From positions 1 through 30,829 of the IMG/VR virus record IMGVR_UViG_3300047548_000474: a stretch of DNA of 30,829 nucleotides; one strand, written 5' to 3'. The notes beneath the pieces were generated by a model. The model did not search any database, was not told the origin of the DNA, and saw only the letters and a program-made list of their open reading frames with translations. Every line of letters starts with the position of its first letter. Position 1 is the first letter of the stretch. A program made the translations under genes and the position numbers. Positions 29,829-30,829 of this stretch are shown here, one piece after another. This stretch comes from a virus.

Positions 29829-30487
29829 GAAACTACCTTACTTCCATCTGCAATAAGTTTTTTATTTCCAATAATATACTCAATCGAGCTGAATGACATT
29901 GGTGTTTTACCAATCTTTGACCCAACCTTATAAACCACCCTTGCTAAATCAATGTCACCAATAACCGCAGGTTTTGGCGGATTTATTCCGCGTTTAGCAT
30001 AAACCTCATCGGGGCTACGATCTCCACCCAATAGGCGCGGGTAATCAAATGATTCTTTAGCCAAATATGCCTTATAAGACTCACTGAATCTGTGTTGCAA
30101 ATAGGACAGTTCTGCCGATTCTGTCCTGCAAAACTTTGGCCATCCACCCATGTCCTCGATAGCTGCGTGGATAGCGGGGTCGTCAAACACCACGTCGGTG
30201 TAAGCACCAACCCGGCTTGCGGCGTCAAACGCCTTCCCCCATGCCAGCATGGCCTTGTCGGTTTTCGTGCCGGACAACTGCCGAACGATGTCAGCAGGCT
30301 TGGGGGCGAACTGGCCCCGGTCGGCATCCATCGCGTGGGCCGTCAAAGCCTTGGCGACTTGCTCAAAGTCGAATGCTTCACAGGCCTGCCACCAGACCGA
30401 CAACGCAAAGACCGAAACGTCTTGCTTGTAAAACCCCATGGCATCTGTCAGAAGGTTTTTGAACCTGGGTTTGTCGTCGTGTTTCAT
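29825..30487 (-). CDS. DUF6475-like phage replication-region protein
   Basis: A 220-residue protein overlapping the replication gene stop (ATGA). Features: LLTDAMGFYKQDVSVFALSV, WWQACEAFDFEQVAKALTAH, RGQFAPKPADIVRQLSGTKT, AWGKAFDAASRVGAYTDVVF, DDPAIHAAIEDMGGWPKFC. The order 'WWxA...GxFxPKPADIxRxLxG...AWxxVxxAxxxVGxYxxVxFDDPxIHxxIxDMGGW' is the DUF6475 signature of phage proteins encoded just after an O-like initiator. By position it corresponds to lambda P (helicase loader), but a biochemical role is not established. Confidence 0.82.
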   Translation of the reverse strand: MKHDDKPRFKNLLTDAMGFYKQDVSVFALSVWWQACEAFDFEQVAKALTAHAMDADRGQFAPKPADIVRQLSGTKTDKAMLAWGKAFDAASRVGAYTDVVFDDPAIHAAIEDMGGWPKFCRTESAELSYLQHRFSESYKAYLAKESFDYPRLLGGDRSPDEVYAKRGINPPKPAVIGDIDLARVVYKVGSKIGKTPMSFSSIEYIIGNKKLIADGSKVVS

Positions 30488-30829
30488 GCTGAAAATCCTT
30501 CGGCCCTAAGCCATTCGTCTGCCACTGCCTTGTTGCGCTGCTCAAGTTGCTCAAGCTTGTTGGCCGGTCGCCCGTTCACCTGCGGTGTGGCCCAATCCGC
30601 CCGGAACGATTGCCACCCTCGGGTACAACAGGTCTCCAAAGCAGTCTCAAGGTCAACGCCCGCTTTTTGCGCTTCAGCCCTGATGCCGCTCAACGCCGTT
30701 GTCGTCAGCTCTGCACGGCGCTTTTTTCGGATTGCCAAAAAATCAGACCAAACCTGTGGAGAAACATCCGTGGGGCGTGCCAGCGCCTTATGGTGGTTAC
30801 CTGATGGTTCTATGGTGGTTCTATGGTGG
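30484..30829 (-). CDS. O-like phage replication protein, C-terminal part only
   Basis: The frame is open from the right edge to the stop at 30484, so the gene starts outside the window; internal TTG or other codons are not true starts. About 114 residues are visible: a His/Thr/Pro-rich linker, then DVSPQVWSDFLAIRKKRR, LTTTALSGIRAEAQKAGVDL, ETALETCCTRGWQSFRADW and a Gln/Arg-rich end. The 'VWxDFxxxRKxKRAxxTxTALxGIxxEAxKAGxxLxxALxxCCxRGWxxFxAxW' block typically closes phage replication initiators of this type. The linker is encoded by the 11-bp repeats, as in lambda, where the origin iterons lie inside gene O. Confidence 0.85.
   Translation of the reverse strand, partial: HHRTTIEPSGNHHKALARPTDVSPQVWSDFLAIRKKRRAELTTTALSGIRAEAQKAGVDLETALETCCTRGWQSFRADWATPQVNGRPANKLEQLEQRNKAVADEWLRAEGFSA
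30786..30829 (-). repeat. 11-bp tandem repeats inside the replication gene, candidate origin iterons
   Basis: On the minus strand the bases read in 11-base units CCACCATAGAA, CCACCATAGAA, CCATCAGGTAA, CCACCATAAGG, with the array cut by the window edge. The period is not a multiple of three, so the repetition is not a peptide repeat and points to a DNA-level role such as initiator binding. Confidence 0.6.

Overview
The window is about 31 kb of a tailed bacteriophage or prophage with a long non-contractile tail (siphovirus). The evidence is an HK97-type terminase, portal, protease and capsid set, followed by a lambda-like tail module (tail tube, G/GT chaperone with programmed frameshift, tape measure, tip protein J) and no sheath gene. 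Base composition, codon use and the style of the accessory proteins suggest a beta-proteobacterial host, perhaps Comamonadaceae/Burkholderiales; this is an impression and not a measured result. No integrase, repressor, bacterial housekeeping gene, tRNA or CRISPR array is visible, so lysogeny cannot be judged.

Layout. Positions 1-4330 are rightward (+) and carry early genes: the end of a hexapeptide-repeat protein, a single-stranded DNA-binding protein with an unusual C-terminal extension, a PAPS-reductase-family protein, a terminator, a broken locus beginning like rdgC, two related small proteins, ninB, a structured intergenic RNA with an attenuator-like fold, and two small phage proteins. 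Positions 4317-30829 are leftward (-) and form one tightly packed series read from right to left. It starts with a replication protein whose gene leaves the window (with 11-bp iteron-like repeats), then a DUF6475-like protein, NinG, HNH nuclease, terminase small subunit, an HNH/AP2 homing-type endonuclease, terminase large subunit, portal, protease, major capsid, head-tail connectors, an appendage cassette, tail genes, tailspike, a HExxH protein, holin and endolysin. The two transcription units collide tail to tail at 4317-4330.

How it works together. Many neighbouring genes overlap by ATGA, GTGA or TTGA, or abut, so translation is probably coupled along the minus-strand unit. The morphogenetic part follows the usual packaging, head, connector, tail, host-recognition and lysis order. 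The main departure is at 15697-21691: nine genes (fibre-like, coiled-coil, collagen-like, Cys-rich, a 1025-residue protein and a small membrane protein) lie between the head-closure gene and the HK97-gp10-like gene, where such phages normally have little or nothing. The best candidates for new biology are this cassette, the RNA at 3475-3585, the HExxH protein beside the holin, the extended SSB tail and the rdgC-like broken locus.
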